64,000 nucleotides of DNA from Bacillus paramycoides. GTDB lineage: Bacteria > Bacillota > Bacilli > Bacillales > Bacillaceae_G. The notes under the pieces are model-generated. The model did not search any database. It was not told the DNA's origin and saw nothing but the letters and a program-made list of their open reading frames with translations. Made by a program: the position numbers and the translations under genes. Below, one piece after another: positions 16,769 through 27,067 of this stretch (position 1 is its first letter; each line of letters starts with the position of its first letter). The stretch spans positions 21,049 through 85,048 of the forward strand of contig NZ_MAOI01000067.1 of assembly GCF_001884235.1 (NCBI RefSeq), given 5' to 3'.

Positions 16769-17257
16769 ATGTTTAAAATTCAAGAAGTTCGTGAATTAAT
16801 TAAATTAATTGATAGCTCTAATATTGATGAATTTGAATACAAAAAAGATGGTACAACAATCAAAATGAAAAAACGTGGTAATGAAGTTGTTACTATGCAA
16901 GCACCGGTAACGCAACAAGTAGTGCAACCAGCGGCACCTGTTGAAGTAGAAACAGCAGTAGCGGCAGCGCAAGTAGAAGTGGCAAAACAAGAAGAGAAGA
17001 AAGCTGTTCAAAATGAAAATCTACATAAAATTACATCACCAATGGTAGGAACATTTTATTCTTCTTCTTCACCTGATACACCTCAATATGTAAGTGTTGG
17101 GGATAAAGTATCGAAAGATTCTATCGTATGTATTGTTGAGGCTATGAAGTTATTTAACGAAATTGACGCAGATGTAGAAGGCGAAATTGTTGAAATTCTT
17201 GTTAATAACGGACAGCTTGTTGAGTATGGACAACCGCTATTTCTTGTAAAAGCGTAA
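16769..17257 (+). CDS. accB: Acetyl-CoA carboxylase biotin carboxyl carrier protein
   Basis: AccB carries biotin between the carboxylase and carboxyltransferase parts of acetyl-CoA carboxylase, the committed step of fatty-acid synthesis. It has 162 residues: an N-terminal region with [13 protein letters not shown], an Ala/Val/Gln-rich linker (about 44-82) and the biotinyl domain (about 85-162). The biotinylated residue is Lys127 in EAMKL. The ATG follows GGGAG. It lies 16 bases before accC, so the two form a unit. Confidence 0.96.
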   Translation: MFKIQEVRELIKLIDSSNIDEFEYKKDGTTIKMKKRGNEVVTMQAPVTQQVVQPAAPVEVETAVAAAQVEVAKQEEKKAVQNENLHKITSPMVGTFYSSSSPDTPQYVSVGDKVSKDSIVCIVEAMKLFNEIDADVEGEIVEILVNNGQLVEYGQPLFLVKA

Positions 17258-17273
17258 TAAGGGAGTCTTTGTG

Positions 17274-18626
17274 ATGATAAAAAAAGTATTAATAGCCAAT
17301 CGTGGGGAAATTGCTGTACGAATTATTCGTGCTTGTAAAGAAATGGATATTGAAACAGTTGCAATTTATTCAGAAGCAGACAAAGAGTCACTTCATGTCC
17401 AAATTGCAGATGAAGCATATTGTGTTGGACCAACGATTTCGAAAGAAAGCTATTTAAATTTGACGAACATTATTAGCGTTGCGAAATTGACGGGTTGTGA
17501 TGCAATTCATCCGGGATACGGATTTTTAGCAGAGAATGCAGATTTTGCAGAATTATGCCGTGAGTGTAACTTGATTTTTATCGGTCCAAGTCCGGAAGCA
17601 ATTTCAAAGATGGGCACAAAAGACGTTGCACGTGATACAATGAAAGAAGCAGGGGTTCCGATTGTACCAGGTTCACAAGGGATTATTAAAAATACCGAAG
17701 AAGCGATCAAGCTTGCTAATCAAATTGGATATCCAGTTATTATTAAAGCGACTGCAGGTGGCGGTGGAAAAGGTATTCGTGTTGCACGCCATGAAGAAGA
17801 GCTTGTGAAAGGAATTCAAATTACACAGCAAGAAGCTAGTACCGCTTTTGGGAACCCTGGTGTATACTTGGAGAAGTACGTTGAAGATTTCCGCCATGTT
17901 GAGATTCAAATAATGGCAGATACACACGGAAATGCCATTCATTTAGGAGAGCGTGATTGTACAATTCAGCGCCGTCTGCAAAAACTATTAGAAGAAAGTC
18001 CATCACCTGCACTTGATGAAAACATTCGCAAGCAAATGGGTGAAGCGGCAGTTAAAGCGGCGGTAGCGGTTGATTATACAGGTGCTGGTACGGTTGAGTT
18101 TATTTATGAATATAAAACGAAAAGCTTTTATTTCATGGAGATGAATACGAGAATCCAAGTTGAACATCCAGTTACTGAAATGGTAACAGGGATGGATTTA
18201 ATTAAAGAACAAATTCTTGTTGCTTCTGGAGAAAAGTTATCGTTACAGCAAGAGGAAGTACAATTTAATGGTTGGGCAATTGAATGTCGAATTAATGCGG
18301 AAAACCCTGCCAAAAAATTTATGCCATCTCCAGGTAAAGTAGAAATGTACTTACCACCAGGCGGATTTGGTATTCGCGTCGATTCAGCTGTATATCCGGG
18401 ATATTCAATTCCACCTTTCTATGATTCGATGGTTGCTAAATTAATTGTTCACGGAAAAACACGTGAAGAGGCAATTGCAAAAATGAAGCGAGCGCTCAGT
18501 GAATTTGTCATTGAAGGCGTACATACAACAATCCCGTTCCATTTGCAATTGCTAGATCATCCTGATTTTGTAAAAGGTGAGTTTAACACGAAATTTTTGG
18601 AAGAGCATGAACTTGTGACGCAGTGA
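17274..18626 (+). CDS. accC: Acetyl-CoA carboxylase, biotin carboxylase subunit
   Basis: AccC carboxylates the biotin on AccB with ATP and bicarbonate. The protein is 450 residues from ATG 17274, the B. subtilis length; a GTG one codon upstream is also possible. ATP-grasp signatures are clear: [25 protein letters not shown] and [15 protein letters not shown]. Residues 1-115 form the preATP-grasp domain ([15 protein letters not shown]). It is co-transcribed with accB and, from the 22-base gap, probably with the downstream Asp23-family gene. Confidence 0.96.
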   Translation: MIKKVLIANRGEIAVRIIRACKEMDIETVAIYSEADKESLHVQIADEAYCVGPTISKESYLNLTNIISVAKLTGCDAIHPGYGFLAENADFAELCRECNLIFIGPSPEAISKMGTKDVARDTMKEAGVPIVPGSQGIIKNTEEAIKLANQIGYPVIIKATAGGGGKGIRVARHEEELVKGIQITQQEASTAFGNPGVYLEKYVEDFRHVEIQIMADTHGNAIHLGERDCTIQRRLQKLLEESPSPALDENIRKQMGEAAVKAAVAVDYTGAGTVEFIYEYKTKSFYFMEMNTRIQVEHPVTEMVTGMDLIKEQILVASGEKLSLQQEEVQFNGWAIECRINAENPAKKFMPSPGKVEMYLPPGGFGIRVDSAVYPGYSIPPFYDSMVAKLIVHGKTREEAIAKMKRALSEFVIEGVHTTIPFHLQLLDHPDFVKGEFNTKFLEEHELVTQ

Positions 18627-18648
18627 TACATTAAAGGAGGTTTTTTTC

Positions 18649-19041
18649 ATGGCTGAACATATGTTAGATATGGGTCAAGATACAACTCTTGGAAAAGTAG
18701 AAATTGCACCAGAAGTAATCGAAGTAATTGCAGGTATTGCAGCTGCTGAAGTAGAAGGTGTAGCGGCAATGCGTGGTAATTTTGCTACAGATGTTGTTGA
18801 GAAGTTAGGTAAGAAAAATCATGGTAAAGGTGTAAAGGTTGAATTAGCAAACGAAGATATTATTGTTGACCTTTATGTTGTTATGTATTTTGGTGTAGCA
18901 ATTCCAGTTGTTGCACAAAAAATTCAAGACAATATTCGCCAAGCACTCTTTACAATGACAGGACTTGAGCCAAAAGAAGTGAATGTTCACATCGTTGGCG
19001 TAACATTCGAAACACAAAAAACAGAAATCGAACCAGTGTAA
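18649..19041 (+). CDS. yqhY: Asp23/Gls24-family protein YqhY
   Basis: A 130-residue Asp23/Gls24 (DUF322) protein. The family core is visible: GKVEIAPEVIEVIAGIAAAE, VEGVAAMRG, VDLYVVMYFGVAIPVVAQKIQ and VNVHIVGV. In Bacillus its gene follows accBC, and loss of YqhY there is reported to disturb acetyl-CoA carboxylase control. Direct biochemistry is not evident from sequence. A strong ribosome site (AAAGGAGG) and a following terminator place it as the last gene of the acc unit. Confidence 0.9.
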   Translation: MAEHMLDMGQDTTLGKVEIAPEVIEVIAGIAAAEVEGVAAMRGNFATDVVEKLGKKNHGKGVKVELANEDIIVDLYVVMYFGVAIPVVAQKIQDNIRQALFTMTGLEPKEVNVHIVGVTFETQKTEIEPV

Positions 19042-19046
19042 GAGTG

Positions 19047-19079
19047 AAAAAGGTGCCTAGTAAAATAGGCATCTTTTTT
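19047..19079 (+). terminator. Terminator after yqhY
   Basis: The stem AAAAAGGTGCCT / AGGCATCTTTTT with one G-U pair is followed by a T run. Confidence 0.8.
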
Positions 19080-19388
19080 ATCGTTTCATTTCTTCACAAA
19101 TTAAAACCCTCTAATTATTATACTATTTCAAAAAATGAGAAATAAAAAAGAAAATGTATCGTTTTTCCAAAAAACGTACATTGTGATAAGATATGGAACT
19201 TGAAGTTAATCTTTTTATTATTTTTCAGCCTTGTACCCCGTGTGTGAAACGATAAATTGTGTTATTATCATTGTATTATAAGGTTGGAAAATCAATGAAA
19301 ACTGCAAGAGTAAGTGAATTGACGGCTTATAAATTATAATAATATAACAAAGCATAAGGAAAGACTTGAAGTATAAAGGAGAGTTACA
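19080..19388. other. Intergenic region upstream of nusB
   Basis: AT-rich sequence that includes an imperfect hairpin near 19152-19184 (AATGTA-CGTTTTT arms) and presumably the nusB promoter. I see no gene and no recognisable RNA motif. Confidence 0.4.
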
Positions 19389-19781
19389 ATGAAACGTAGG
19401 ACGGCTAGAGAAAGAGCAATGCAAGCATTATATCAAATGGATATTACAGGAGAATTAGAACCGAAAGTAGCGGTGGAAAATACGCTAGATGAAGGTGAAG
19501 AAACAAATGAGTTTCTAGAATCACTTGTTGTTGGTTTTGTCGAGAATAAAGAAGTAATTGATGAAGCGATTCGTCAAAACTTAAAAAAGTGGAAGTTTGA
19601 ACGTATTAGTATTGTTGATCGCAGTATTTTACGTGTAGCTGTGTATGAAATGAAATACATGGAAGAAATTCCACACAATGTAACAATTAACGAAGCAATT
19701 GAAATTGCTAAAGCATTTGGGGATGAGGAATCTCGTCGTTTTATTAACGGCGTTTTATCTAATATAAAAGATACACTGTAA
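19389..19781 (+). CDS. nusB: Transcription antitermination factor NusB
   Basis: NusB binds boxA RNA with NusE (S10) in antitermination complexes on rRNA operons. It has 130 residues, the family size, all alpha-helical. Motifs are the N-terminal [17 protein letters not shown], the central [17 protein letters not shown] and the ending [24 protein letters not shown] precedes the ATG. It lies just before folD in the conserved nusB-folD-xseA-xseB-ispA-dxs string. Confidence 0.96.
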   Translation: MKRRTARERAMQALYQMDITGELEPKVAVENTLDEGEETNEFLESLVVGFVENKEVIDEAIRQNLKKWKFERISIVDRSILRVAVYEMKYMEEIPHNVTINEAIEIAKAFGDEESRRFINGVLSNIKDTL

Positions 19782-19804
19782 TTTCTTTAAGGGGGAATCT
19801 TAAA

Positions 19805-20665
19805 ATGGTAGCAGTAATCATCAAAGGAAATGAAGTTGCGGAGAAAAAACGAGCACAATTAAAAGAAGAAGTTGTGAAGTTAAAAGAGCAAGGGATTGTA
19901 CCAGGATTAGCAGTTATTTTAGTTGGAGAAGATCCAGCATCTCGTTCTTATGTAAAAGGAAAAGAAAAAGGCTGTGAGCAAGTGGGAATCTATTCAGAGC
20001 TAATTGAACTTCCTGAAACGATTACTGAGGAGCGTTTGCTTGCTGAAATCGATCGTTTAAATGGAGACGACCGTATTAATGGCATATTAGTACAATTACC
20101 TTTACCAAAACATATTGAAGAAAAAGCTATCATTGAAAGAATTTCACCTGAAAAGGATGTAGATGGATTTCACCCAATTAGCGTGGGGCGTATGATGACA
20201 GGACAAGATACATTCCTACCATGCACACCGCACGGTATTGTGGAATTAGTAAAAGAAACAAATCTTGATATTTCTGGAAAACATGTCGTTGTCATTGGAA
20301 GAAGTAATATTGTCGGTAAACCAGTGGGACAACTGTTTTTAAATGAAAATGCAACTGTCACATATTGTCATTCTAAGACGCAAAATATAAAAGAATTATC
20401 GAAGTTAGCTGATATTTTAATCGTAGCTGTTGGAAGAGCGAAAATGGTAACAGCTGATTATATTAAAGAAGGTGCGGTTGTAATTGATGTCGGTGTAAAT
20501 CGTTTGGAAACAGGAAAGCTTTGTGGTGATGTTGATTTTGATAATGTATTGGACGTTGCGGGTTACATTACGCCTGTACCAAAAGGAGTTGGCCCAATGA
20601 CTATTACAATGCTACTTCACAACACTGTTGAATCTGCAAAGCGTGCAGGTGTTGTTTGTAAATAA
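19805..20665 (+). CDS. folD: Bifunctional methylenetetrahydrofolate dehydrogenase/cyclohydrolase
   Basis: FolD oxidises 5,10-methylene-THF and hydrolyses the product to 10-formyl-THF, supplying one-carbon units for purines and initiator tRNA. It has 286 residues. The catalytic region has [14 protein letters not shown] with the active-site lysine, and VQLPLPKHI. The NADP site is [17 protein letters not shown], and [18 protein letters not shown] closes the protein. The ribosome site is GGGGGAA. The gap to xseA is 26 bases. Confidence 0.97.
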   Translation: MVAVIIKGNEVAEKKRAQLKEEVVKLKEQGIVPGLAVILVGEDPASRSYVKGKEKGCEQVGIYSELIELPETITEERLLAEIDRLNGDDRINGILVQLPLPKHIEEKAIIERISPEKDVDGFHPISVGRMMTGQDTFLPCTPHGIVELVKETNLDISGKHVVVIGRSNIVGKPVGQLFLNENATVTYCHSKTQNIKELSKLADILIVAVGRAKMVTADYIKEGAVVIDVGVNRLETGKLCGDVDFDNVLDVAGYITPVPKGVGPMTITMLLHNTVESAKRAGVVCK

Positions 20666-20691
20666 TTTGAATCGGCTATGAGGAGAGAGCA

Positions 20692-22050
20692 ATGGAGAAA
20701 CAATATTTAACCGTTACAGCATTAACACGCTATATAAAAACAAAAATAGAGTACGACCCGCATTTGCAGTCTGTTTGGTTAAAAGGAGAAATTTCCAACT
20801 TTAAATATCATAGCCGTGGTCATATGTATTTTACATTGAAAGATGAAAATGCAAGAATTGCAGCGGTTATGTTTGCGGGTCATAATCGTAACATTAAATT
20901 CAGACCTGAAAATGGAATGAAAGTACTTGTAAAAGGAAAAATTTCCGTTTATGAGGCGAGTGGTTCTTATCAAATTTATATTCAAGACATGCAACCTGAT
21001 GGAGTTGGAAATCTTCATTTAGCTTATGAACAATTAAAAGTCCGTTTAGAAGAAGAAGGGCTGTTTTCTCAAGTTTATAAGCGTCCAATCCCTGCGTATG
21101 CAAAAACAATTGGTGTTATAACGTCGCCAACAGGAGCAGCAATTCGCGATATTATAACAACGATTAAACGTCGTTATCCAATTGGAAACGTTATTGTGTT
21201 TCCTGTACTTGTACAAGGGGAGTCAGCGGCTCCCTCAATTGTACAAGCAATTCGCACAGCGAATGAAATGGGAGATATTGATGTTTTAATTGTTGGGCGT
21301 GGTGGGGGCTCTATTGAAGAATTATGGGCCTTTAATGAGGAAGTAGTTGCAAGAGCTATTTTTACAAGTGAAATTCCAATTATTTCAGCTGTAGGACATG
21401 AAACGGATTTTACAATTGCTGATTTTGTTGCTGATTTGCGTGCACCTACGCCGACTGCAGCAGCAGAACTTGCGGCACCTAATATTCTTGAATTGCAAGA
21501 GAAAGTGCTACAAAGAACTCTCCGCTTGCAAAGAGCGATGAGAGAGATGGTACATAAAAAAGAAGAAAAACTACAAGTGTTACAAAAATCTTATGCGTTC
21601 CGTTATCCAAGACAAGTGTACGAACAAAAAGAAGAGCAGTTAGATAGGGCTCTTGAACAACTTGTTTTAGCGAAAGAGCGTTATATAGATAAAAAAGTAA
21701 ATCAATTAAAGCAACTTTCATTTTATTTAGAGAAGCACCACCCATCTCAAAAAATTATACAAACGAAAACTGCAATTGAAACGTTGCAAAAGCAATTGCA
21801 ACGTGAAATGCAAACATTACTTCAAACGAAGGAGTTCGCATTTGTGAGAGCGGCTCAAAAGCTTGAAGCATTAAGCCCGCTTAAAGTAATGATGAGAGGG
21901 TATGGGCTTGTATACGATGAAGAGAAACAAGTATTAAAAAGTGTGAAAGATGTTAACCTTGGAGATGCTGTTTCGGTTCAATTACAAGATGGAATACTAG
22001 ATTGTAGCGTATCGAGCATAGAGGAGCGTGAATTGAATAATGGAAAATAA
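20692..22050 (+). CDS. xseA: Exodeoxyribonuclease VII large subunit
   Basis: XseA is the catalytic subunit of exonuclease VII, which degrades single-stranded DNA from both ends. It has 452 residues: an N-terminal OB-fold (about 1-100; [22 protein letters not shown]), the catalytic domain with [32 protein letters not shown] and [17 protein letters not shown], then a long coiled-coil region (about 275-380). It overlaps xseB by 11 bases, consistent with coupled synthesis of the two subunits. Confidence 0.96.
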   Translation: MEKQYLTVTALTRYIKTKIEYDPHLQSVWLKGEISNFKYHSRGHMYFTLKDENARIAAVMFAGHNRNIKFRPENGMKVLVKGKISVYEASGSYQIYIQDMQPDGVGNLHLAYEQLKVRLEEEGLFSQVYKRPIPAYAKTIGVITSPTGAAIRDIITTIKRRYPIGNVIVFPVLVQGESAAPSIVQAIRTANEMGDIDVLIVGRGGGSIEELWAFNEEVVARAIFTSEIPIISAVGHETDFTIADFVADLRAPTPTAAAELAAPNILELQEKVLQRTLRLQRAMREMVHKKEEKLQVLQKSYAFRYPRQVYEQKEEQLDRALEQLVLAKERYIDKKVNQLKQLSFYLEKHHPSQKIIQTKTAIETLQKQLQREMQTLLQTKEFAFVRAAQKLEALSPLKVMMRGYGLVYDEEKQVLKSVKDVNLGDAVSVQLQDGILDCSVSSIEERELNNGK

Positions 22051-22270
22051 GTTAAGCTTTGAAGAAGCAATTTCGCAGCTTGAGCATCTCGTTTCTAAGC
22101 TTGAACAAGGTGATGTACCTTTAGAAGAAGCAATTTCTTATTTTAAAGAAGGCATGGAGTTATCTAAGCTTTGTGATGAGAAATTGAAAGATGTACAAGA
22201 ACAAATGGCAGTTATCCTTGGGGAAGATGGAGAGCTTGAACCGTTTACTGCTTTAGGAGATGAAGCATAG
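22040..22270 (+). CDS. xseB: Exodeoxyribonuclease VII small subunit
   Basis: XseB is a 76-residue helical hairpin protein that coats the coiled coil of XseA. The family sequence [20 protein letters not shown], then [19 protein letters not shown], is complete. Its start lies within the end of xseA, and its TAG stop shares a base with the GTG start of ispA, so the three are translated as one unit. Confidence 0.95.
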   Translation: MENKLSFEEAISQLEHLVSKLEQGDVPLEEAISYFKEGMELSKLCDEKLKDVQEQMAVILGEDGELEPFTALGDEA

Positions 22271-23163
22271 TGACACATATAGCTTTTGATGCTTTTTTGA
22301 AAGAGAGTAAAACTTTCGTAGAAGAAAAGCTTGTAAGCTATGCAAATGAATTACAATGTCCAAATGTGCTTCGTGAAGCGATGGCATATTCTTTGGAAGC
22401 GGGTGGAAAACGTCTCCGCCCGTTACTTTTATTTGCAACGTTACAAGCATTTGGGAAAGAAAGAAATCTTGGCGTGGGTGCAGCTTGTGCCCTTGAAATG
22501 ATTCATACATATTCGTTAATTCATGATGATTTACCTTGTATGGATGATGATGATCTAAGACGAGGGAAGCCCACAAATCATAAAGTATTTGGTGAAGCAA
22601 TGGCGGTTTTAGCAGGAGATGGTTTGTTGACATATGCTTTTCAAGTTATTATGGCATATGAGCCAAAAGAAATCTCTGCTGAAAAAAAAGTAAGACTTGT
22701 ACTTGAGCTTGCGAAAGCAGCAGGACCTGAAGGAATGGTTGCTGGACAAGTGGCAGATATGGAAGCCGAAGGAAAACGACTTACAATTAATGAATTAGAG
22801 TACATCCATAAGCATAAGACAGGAAAACTGCTTGAATTTGCTGTACTTGCAGGAGCGATACTTTCTGATGCTACAGAAGAGCAGGAAGAGAAGTTACTTA
22901 CATTTGCGAAATATATCGGTCTAGCTTTCCAAATTAGAGATGATATTTTAGATGTAGAAGGTACAGAAGAAGAGATTGGCAAACCGATTGGTAGTGATGC
23001 TTCCAATGAAAAGAGCACATATACGACGTTATTTACTGTAGATAGAGCAAAATCTATTTTAGAGGAAACAATTGCAAAAGCAAAAGATGCTATTAACTCT
23101 TTACAATTACAAGATGAATATTTACTATCTATTTGTGATTTGATCGCAAAACGTAATAACTAA
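22270..23163 (+). CDS. ispA: Farnesyl diphosphate synthase (polyprenyl synthetase family)
   Basis: IspA condenses isopentenyl diphosphate onto dimethylallyl and geranyl diphosphate to give farnesyl diphosphate. It has 297 residues. The first aspartate-rich motif is DDLPCMDDDDLRRGKPT and the second is DDILDVEGTEEEIG; GGKRLRP is the IPP-binding segment. The start is GTG, overlapping the xseB stop. It is separated from dxs by a 306-base gap holding a terminator, so dxs has its own promoter. Confidence 0.95.
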   Translation: MTHIAFDAFLKESKTFVEEKLVSYANELQCPNVLREAMAYSLEAGGKRLRPLLLFATLQAFGKERNLGVGAACALEMIHTYSLIHDDLPCMDDDDLRRGKPTNHKVFGEAMAVLAGDGLLTYAFQVIMAYEPKEISAEKKVRLVLELAKAAGPEGMVAGQVADMEAEGKRLTINELEYIHKHKTGKLLEFAVLAGAILSDATEEQEEKLLTFAKYIGLAFQIRDDILDVEGTEEEIGKPIGSDASNEKSTYTTLFTVDRAKSILEETIAKAKDAINSLQLQDEYLLSICDLIAKRNN

Positions 23164-23268
23164 GATAACAGCGTTTTCATTTGTTGAGTCATTCATCATT
23201 TTATGATATAAATGTAGGAAAAGGTTTTTCTTTTCTTGTTATTGGCAAAAATATATGTAGATTACATT

Positions 23269-23301
23269 GCCGTTATCACTTCGTGTTAGCGGCTATTTTT
23301 T
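23269..23301 (+). terminator. Terminator after ispA
   Basis: The stem GCCGTTATCAC / GTGTTAGCGGC (one mismatch, one G-U) is followed by TATTTTTT. It ends the nusB-ispA group about 105 bases after the ispA stop. Confidence 0.65.
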
Positions 23302-23469
23302 CATCGCGTAAAGAAATATGATGTATAATAGGGTAAGTGAAAAAATGGAAGTATTTTCTGAAACAGGACAAGATAAAAAGAATAGAAAAGAGAATTTCTT
23401 GTGTTGCGTAAATGTTTCTTATACTATTTGACATGTTGACAGATTATGAAATGAAAGTGAGTGATCCAT

Positions 23470-25362
23470 GTGGATCTAACGCAAATTCAAAACCCTAGTT
23501 TTTTGAAAGATATGTCTATCAGGGAACTAGAGGGATTGAGTGAGGATATTCGTAAGTTTTTAATTGAAGAGCTCTCTCAAACAGGTGGACATATTGCACC
23601 TAATTTAGGTGTAGTAGAACTCACAATTGCTCTGCATAAATTATTTGATAGTCCGAAAGATAAATTTTTATGGGACGTAGGACATCAATCCTATGTACAT
23701 AAAATTTTAACCGGGCGTGCGAAAGAATTTGGCACATTGAGACAATACCAAGGTTTATGTGGTTTCCCAAAACGCTGTGAGAGTGAGCATGATGTATGGG
23801 AAACTGGTCATAGCTCGACGTCACTATCTGCTGCGATGGGTATGGCTCTTGCGCGTGATATAAAGAAAACGAAAGAATATGTTATACCAATCATTGGAGA
23901 TGGTGCTTTAACGGGCGGAATGGCTTTAGAAGCATTGAACCATATTGGGCATGAAAAAACAGACATGATTGTTATTTTGAATGACAATGAAATGTCAATC
24001 GCACCGAACGTCGGTGCACTTCATAATGTACTTGGTCGTTTACGTACTGCAGGGAAATACCATTGGGTGAAAGATGAGCTGGAGTATATATTGAAGAAAA
24101 TCCCAGCAGTCGGTGGGAAAGTGGCTGCGACAGCAGAAAAAATAAAGGATAGTCTAAAATATTTACTAGTATCAGGTGTCTTTTTTGAAGAATTAGGCTT
24201 TACATATTTAGGTCCGGTCGATGGGCATGATTATGAAAAGTTATTCGAAACGTTGCAATATGCAAAGAAAACAAAAGGCCCAGTACTTGTTCATGTTATT
24301 ACGAAAAAAGGAAAAGGTTATAAACCAGCTGAGAGTGACGTTATTGGAACTTGGCATGGAACAGGACCTTATAAAATTGAATCAGGTGACTTTGTTAAGC
24401 CGAAGGAAGTTGCACCGGCATGGAGTGCTGTTGTTAGTGAAACAGTGCTTAAGCTAGCGAGAACGGATGAACGTATCGTTGCAATTACGCCTGCGATGCC
24501 TGTTGGATCGAAACTTGAGAAATTCCAAAAAGAATTCCCAGATCGCATGATTGATGTAGGTATTGCAGAACAGCATGCTACAACAATGGCAGCAGGTATG
24601 GCAACGCAAGGAATGAAGCCGTTTTTAGCAATTTATTCAACATTTTTACAAAGAGCATATGACCAAGTTGTTCATGATATATGCCGTCAAAATTTAAATG
24701 TTTTCATTGGAATAGATCGCTCTGGATTAGTAGGAGCAGATGGTGAAACACATCAAGGTGTATTTGACATCTCATTTTTACGTCACTTACCGAATATCGT
24801 GTTGATGATGCCAAAAGATGAAAATGAAGGGCAACATTTAGTATATACGGCGATGCAATATGAAGACGGACCAATCGCTTTACGTTATGCACGTGGTAAT
24901 GGACTTGGCGTTCATATGGATGAAGAATTAAAGGCGATTCCAATTGGTACGTGGGAAACGTTAAAAGAAGGTACACAAGCAGCGATTTTAACATTTGGTA
25001 CGACGATTCCAATGGCAATGGAAGCAGCTGAGCGTCTTGAAAAGGCTGGAGTTTCAGTGAAAGTAGTGAACGCTCGCTTTATTAAACCAATGGATGAAGC
25101 GTATTTACATGATCTCTTAGGAAAGAATATACCGATTTTAACGATTGAAGAAGCTTGTTTAATCGGTGGTTTTGGAACGGGAGTAGCTGAATTTGCGTCT
25201 GAGAATGGATACCATAGTGCATTAATTGAACGAATGGGTATTCCAGACCGTTTCATAGAGCACGGAAGTGTAACAAAATTATTAGAAGAAATTGGTTTAA
25301 CGACAGATGCTGTTGTAGACCGTATTCATACAATGATTCCATCAAAACAAAAAAGGGCGTAA
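23470..25362 (+). CDS. dxs: 1-deoxy-D-xylulose-5-phosphate synthase
   Basis: Dxs joins pyruvate and glyceraldehyde 3-phosphate to start the MEP isoprenoid pathway and also feeds thiamine and pyridoxal synthesis. It has 630 residues from the GTG at 23470, where homology ([16 protein letters not shown]) begins; the GTG three codons upstream has no better ribosome site. The thiamine diphosphate motif is [15 protein letters not shown] to ILNDNEMS. The glutamate needed for cofactor activation is in VGIAEQHA, and [13 protein letters not shown] marks the transketolase-like pyrimidine domain. The gap to the next gene is three bases. Confidence 0.96.
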   Translation: MDLTQIQNPSFLKDMSIRELEGLSEDIRKFLIEELSQTGGHIAPNLGVVELTIALHKLFDSPKDKFLWDVGHQSYVHKILTGRAKEFGTLRQYQGLCGFPKRCESEHDVWETGHSSTSLSAAMGMALARDIKKTKEYVIPIIGDGALTGGMALEALNHIGHEKTDMIVILNDNEMSIAPNVGALHNVLGRLRTAGKYHWVKDELEYILKKIPAVGGKVAATAEKIKDSLKYLLVSGVFFEELGFTYLGPVDGHDYEKLFETLQYAKKTKGPVLVHVITKKGKGYKPAESDVIGTWHGTGPYKIESGDFVKPKEVAPAWSAVVSETVLKLARTDERIVAITPAMPVGSKLEKFQKEFPDRMIDVGIAEQHATTMAAGMATQGMKPFLAIYSTFLQRAYDQVVHDICRQNLNVFIGIDRSGLVGADGETHQGVFDISFLRHLPNIVLMMPKDENEGQHLVYTAMQYEDGPIALRYARGNGLGVHMDEELKAIPIGTWETLKEGTQAAILTFGTTIPMAMEAAERLEKAGVSVKVVNARFIKPMDEAYLHDLLGKNIPILTIEEACLIGGFGTGVAEFASENGYHSALIERMGIPDRFIEHGSVTKLLEEIGLTTDAVVDRIHTMIPSKQKRA

Positions 25363-25365
25363 CAA

Positions 25366-26205
25366 ATGAGCGTAAAAAAAGAAAGAGTAGATGTACTATT
25401 AGTAGATCGAGGACTTATAGAAACGCGTGAGAAGGCTAAACGTGCTGTTATGGCGGGTCTTGTATATGCGAATGAAATGAGACTCGATAAGCCAGGGGAA
25501 AAAATTCCGCAAGATACGGAGATTACGGTGAAAGGGCAAGTTATGCCGTATGTAAGCCGTGGTGGTTATAAGCTTGAAAAGGCGTTAGAAACATTTCAAC
25601 TTGATTTACAAGATAAAGTTATGATAGATATCGGTTCATCAACTGGTGGTTTTACAGATTGTGCGCTTCAAAATGGAGCGAAGTTATCCTATGCATTAGA
25701 TGTAGGATATAATCAACTTGCGTGGAAATTGCGTCAAGATGAGCGTGTTGTTGTGATGGAACGAACGAACTTCCGTTACGTGACACCGGCAGATTTAGAG
25801 CGTGGTTTACCTCAGTTTGCAAGTATCGATGTTTCATTTATATCATTAAAGCTTATATTGCCGGTTTTAAAAACAATGCTTATGCAAAATGGTGATGTAG
25901 CGGCATTAATTAAACCGCAGTTTGAAGCTGGGCGAGAACAAGTCGGGAAAAAAGGTATTGTTCGTGATAGAAAAGTACACGAGGCTGTCGTGGAAATGAT
26001 TGTCGATTTTGCTCTGAAAGAAGGCTATGATGTAGAAGGTTTAACATTCTCACCTATTACAGGTGGAGATGGTAATATTGAATTTTTAATTCATCTAAAG
26101 TGGCACGGTGAACGTGAGAATGGCGGAAATCATTCTCCAGTTTCTATTGAGCAAGTTGTTACAGAAGCACATGAGGTTTTAAAACAAAAAGGGAAAGGGG
26201 AATAA
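25366..26205 (+). CDS. yqxC: S4/FtsJ-domain rRNA methyltransferase (TlyA family, YqxC)
   Basis: A 279-residue protein with an S4 RNA-binding domain (about 5-65; RVDVLLVDRGLIETREKAKRAV) followed by a Rossmann-type methyltransferase domain. The SAM-binding motif is MIDIGSSTGGFTDCAL (about 86-101). The family includes TlyA, which 2'-O-methylates rRNA. The rRNA position for the Bacillus protein is not known to me. Genes for this family stand between dxs and argR in Bacilli. The stop lies within a terminator-like stem. Confidence 0.9.
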   Translation: MSVKKERVDVLLVDRGLIETREKAKRAVMAGLVYANEMRLDKPGEKIPQDTEITVKGQVMPYVSRGGYKLEKALETFQLDLQDKVMIDIGSSTGGFTDCALQNGAKLSYALDVGYNQLAWKLRQDERVVVMERTNFRYVTPADLERGLPQFASIDVSFISLKLILPVLKTMLMQNGDVAALIKPQFEAGREQVGKKGIVRDRKVHEAVVEMIVDFALKEGYDVEGLTFSPITGGDGNIEFLIHLKWHGERENGGNHSPVSIEQVVTEAHEVLKQKGKGE

Positions 26206-26225
26206 CATATGTTGTTCCTCTTTTT
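26197..26225 (+). terminator. Terminator overlapping the yqxC stop
   Basis: The stem GGGGAATAAC / GTTGTTCCTC with two G-U pairs is followed by TTTTT. The left arm contains the TAA stop. Confidence 0.65.
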
Positions 26226-26347
26226 GTTGTAATTGTATAATGATTGTAAAAACAATTGTGTACAAGTAACGGATAATACGTTAACATAAATAAGTGAAGT
26301 ATACCAATGTTTAAACTATGGTAAGAGATAGTGTGAGGTGCAAATGT

Positions 26348-26797
26348 ATGAATAAAGGTCAGCGCCATATTAAAATCAGGGAAATTATTGCGAACAAAGA
26401 AATTGAAACACAAGATGAACTAGTTGATATTTTACGTAATGAGGGATTTAATGTAACGCAAGCAACAGTATCACGCGATATTAAAGAACTGCATTTAGTG
26501 AAGGTGCCATTACATGATGGTCGCTATAAATATAGCTTGCCAGCAGATCAACGATTTAACCCGTTGCAAAAATTAAAACGAAATCTAGTGGATTCATTTG
26601 TAAAATTAGACACGGCAGGACATATGCTTGTGCTAAAAACATTGCCTGGTAACGCTCATTCACTTGGGGCACTTATTGATCATTTAGAGTGGGATGAGAT
26701 CATCGGAACCATTTGTGGTGATGATACTTGCTTAATTATTTGCCGTACACCTGAAGATACAGGTGTTGTCTCTGATCGTTTCTTAAATATGCTGTAA
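26348..26797 (+). CDS. argR: Arginine repressor ArgR/AhrC
   Basis: ArgR is a hexameric regulator that represses arginine synthesis and activates catabolism when arginine binds. The protein is 149 residues, identical in length to B. subtilis AhrC. The winged-helix recognition element is [17 protein letters not shown]. The C-terminal domain holds the arginine site [14 protein letters not shown]. The start at ATG 26348 follows GAGGTG; the longer frame to 26318 is leader. Candidate operators for it lie ahead of the amino-acid transporter at 48.1 kb. The gene precedes recN, as in many Bacilli. Confidence 0.96.
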   Translation: MNKGQRHIKIREIIANKEIETQDELVDILRNEGFNVTQATVSRDIKELHLVKVPLHDGRYKYSLPADQRFNPLQKLKRNLVDSFVKLDTAGHMLVLKTLPGNAHSLGALIDHLEWDEIIGTICGDDTCLIICRTPEDTGVVSDRFLNML

Positions 26798-26800
26798 CAG

Positions 26801-26853
26801 AAAAATCTTGTTTGCTTTCCTCTGCAAAGTGGAAAGTAAACAAGATATTTTTA
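26801..26853 (+). terminator. Terminator after argR
   Basis: Long stem with arms AAATCTTGTTT..CTTTCC and GGAAAGTAAACAAGATATTT, an internal mismatch and a T run. Confidence 0.8.
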
Positions 26854-27067
26854 TTGGCTAAAAATATGGATTTTCAAATACAATACATTATTTTTTTTGA
26901 ATAAAGTTAGAAAATAGGTGGATTGACCCGTAAAACAAATGTTTGGTACAATGGAGCGGGTTAGAAGAGTAATTTATACATATAAACATATAGTATAACT
27001 ATTTGAATGAAGAATACTGAGAAAAGCCCTTAATAGGGGATTAGTTAATAACGAGGTGAATGGGGCA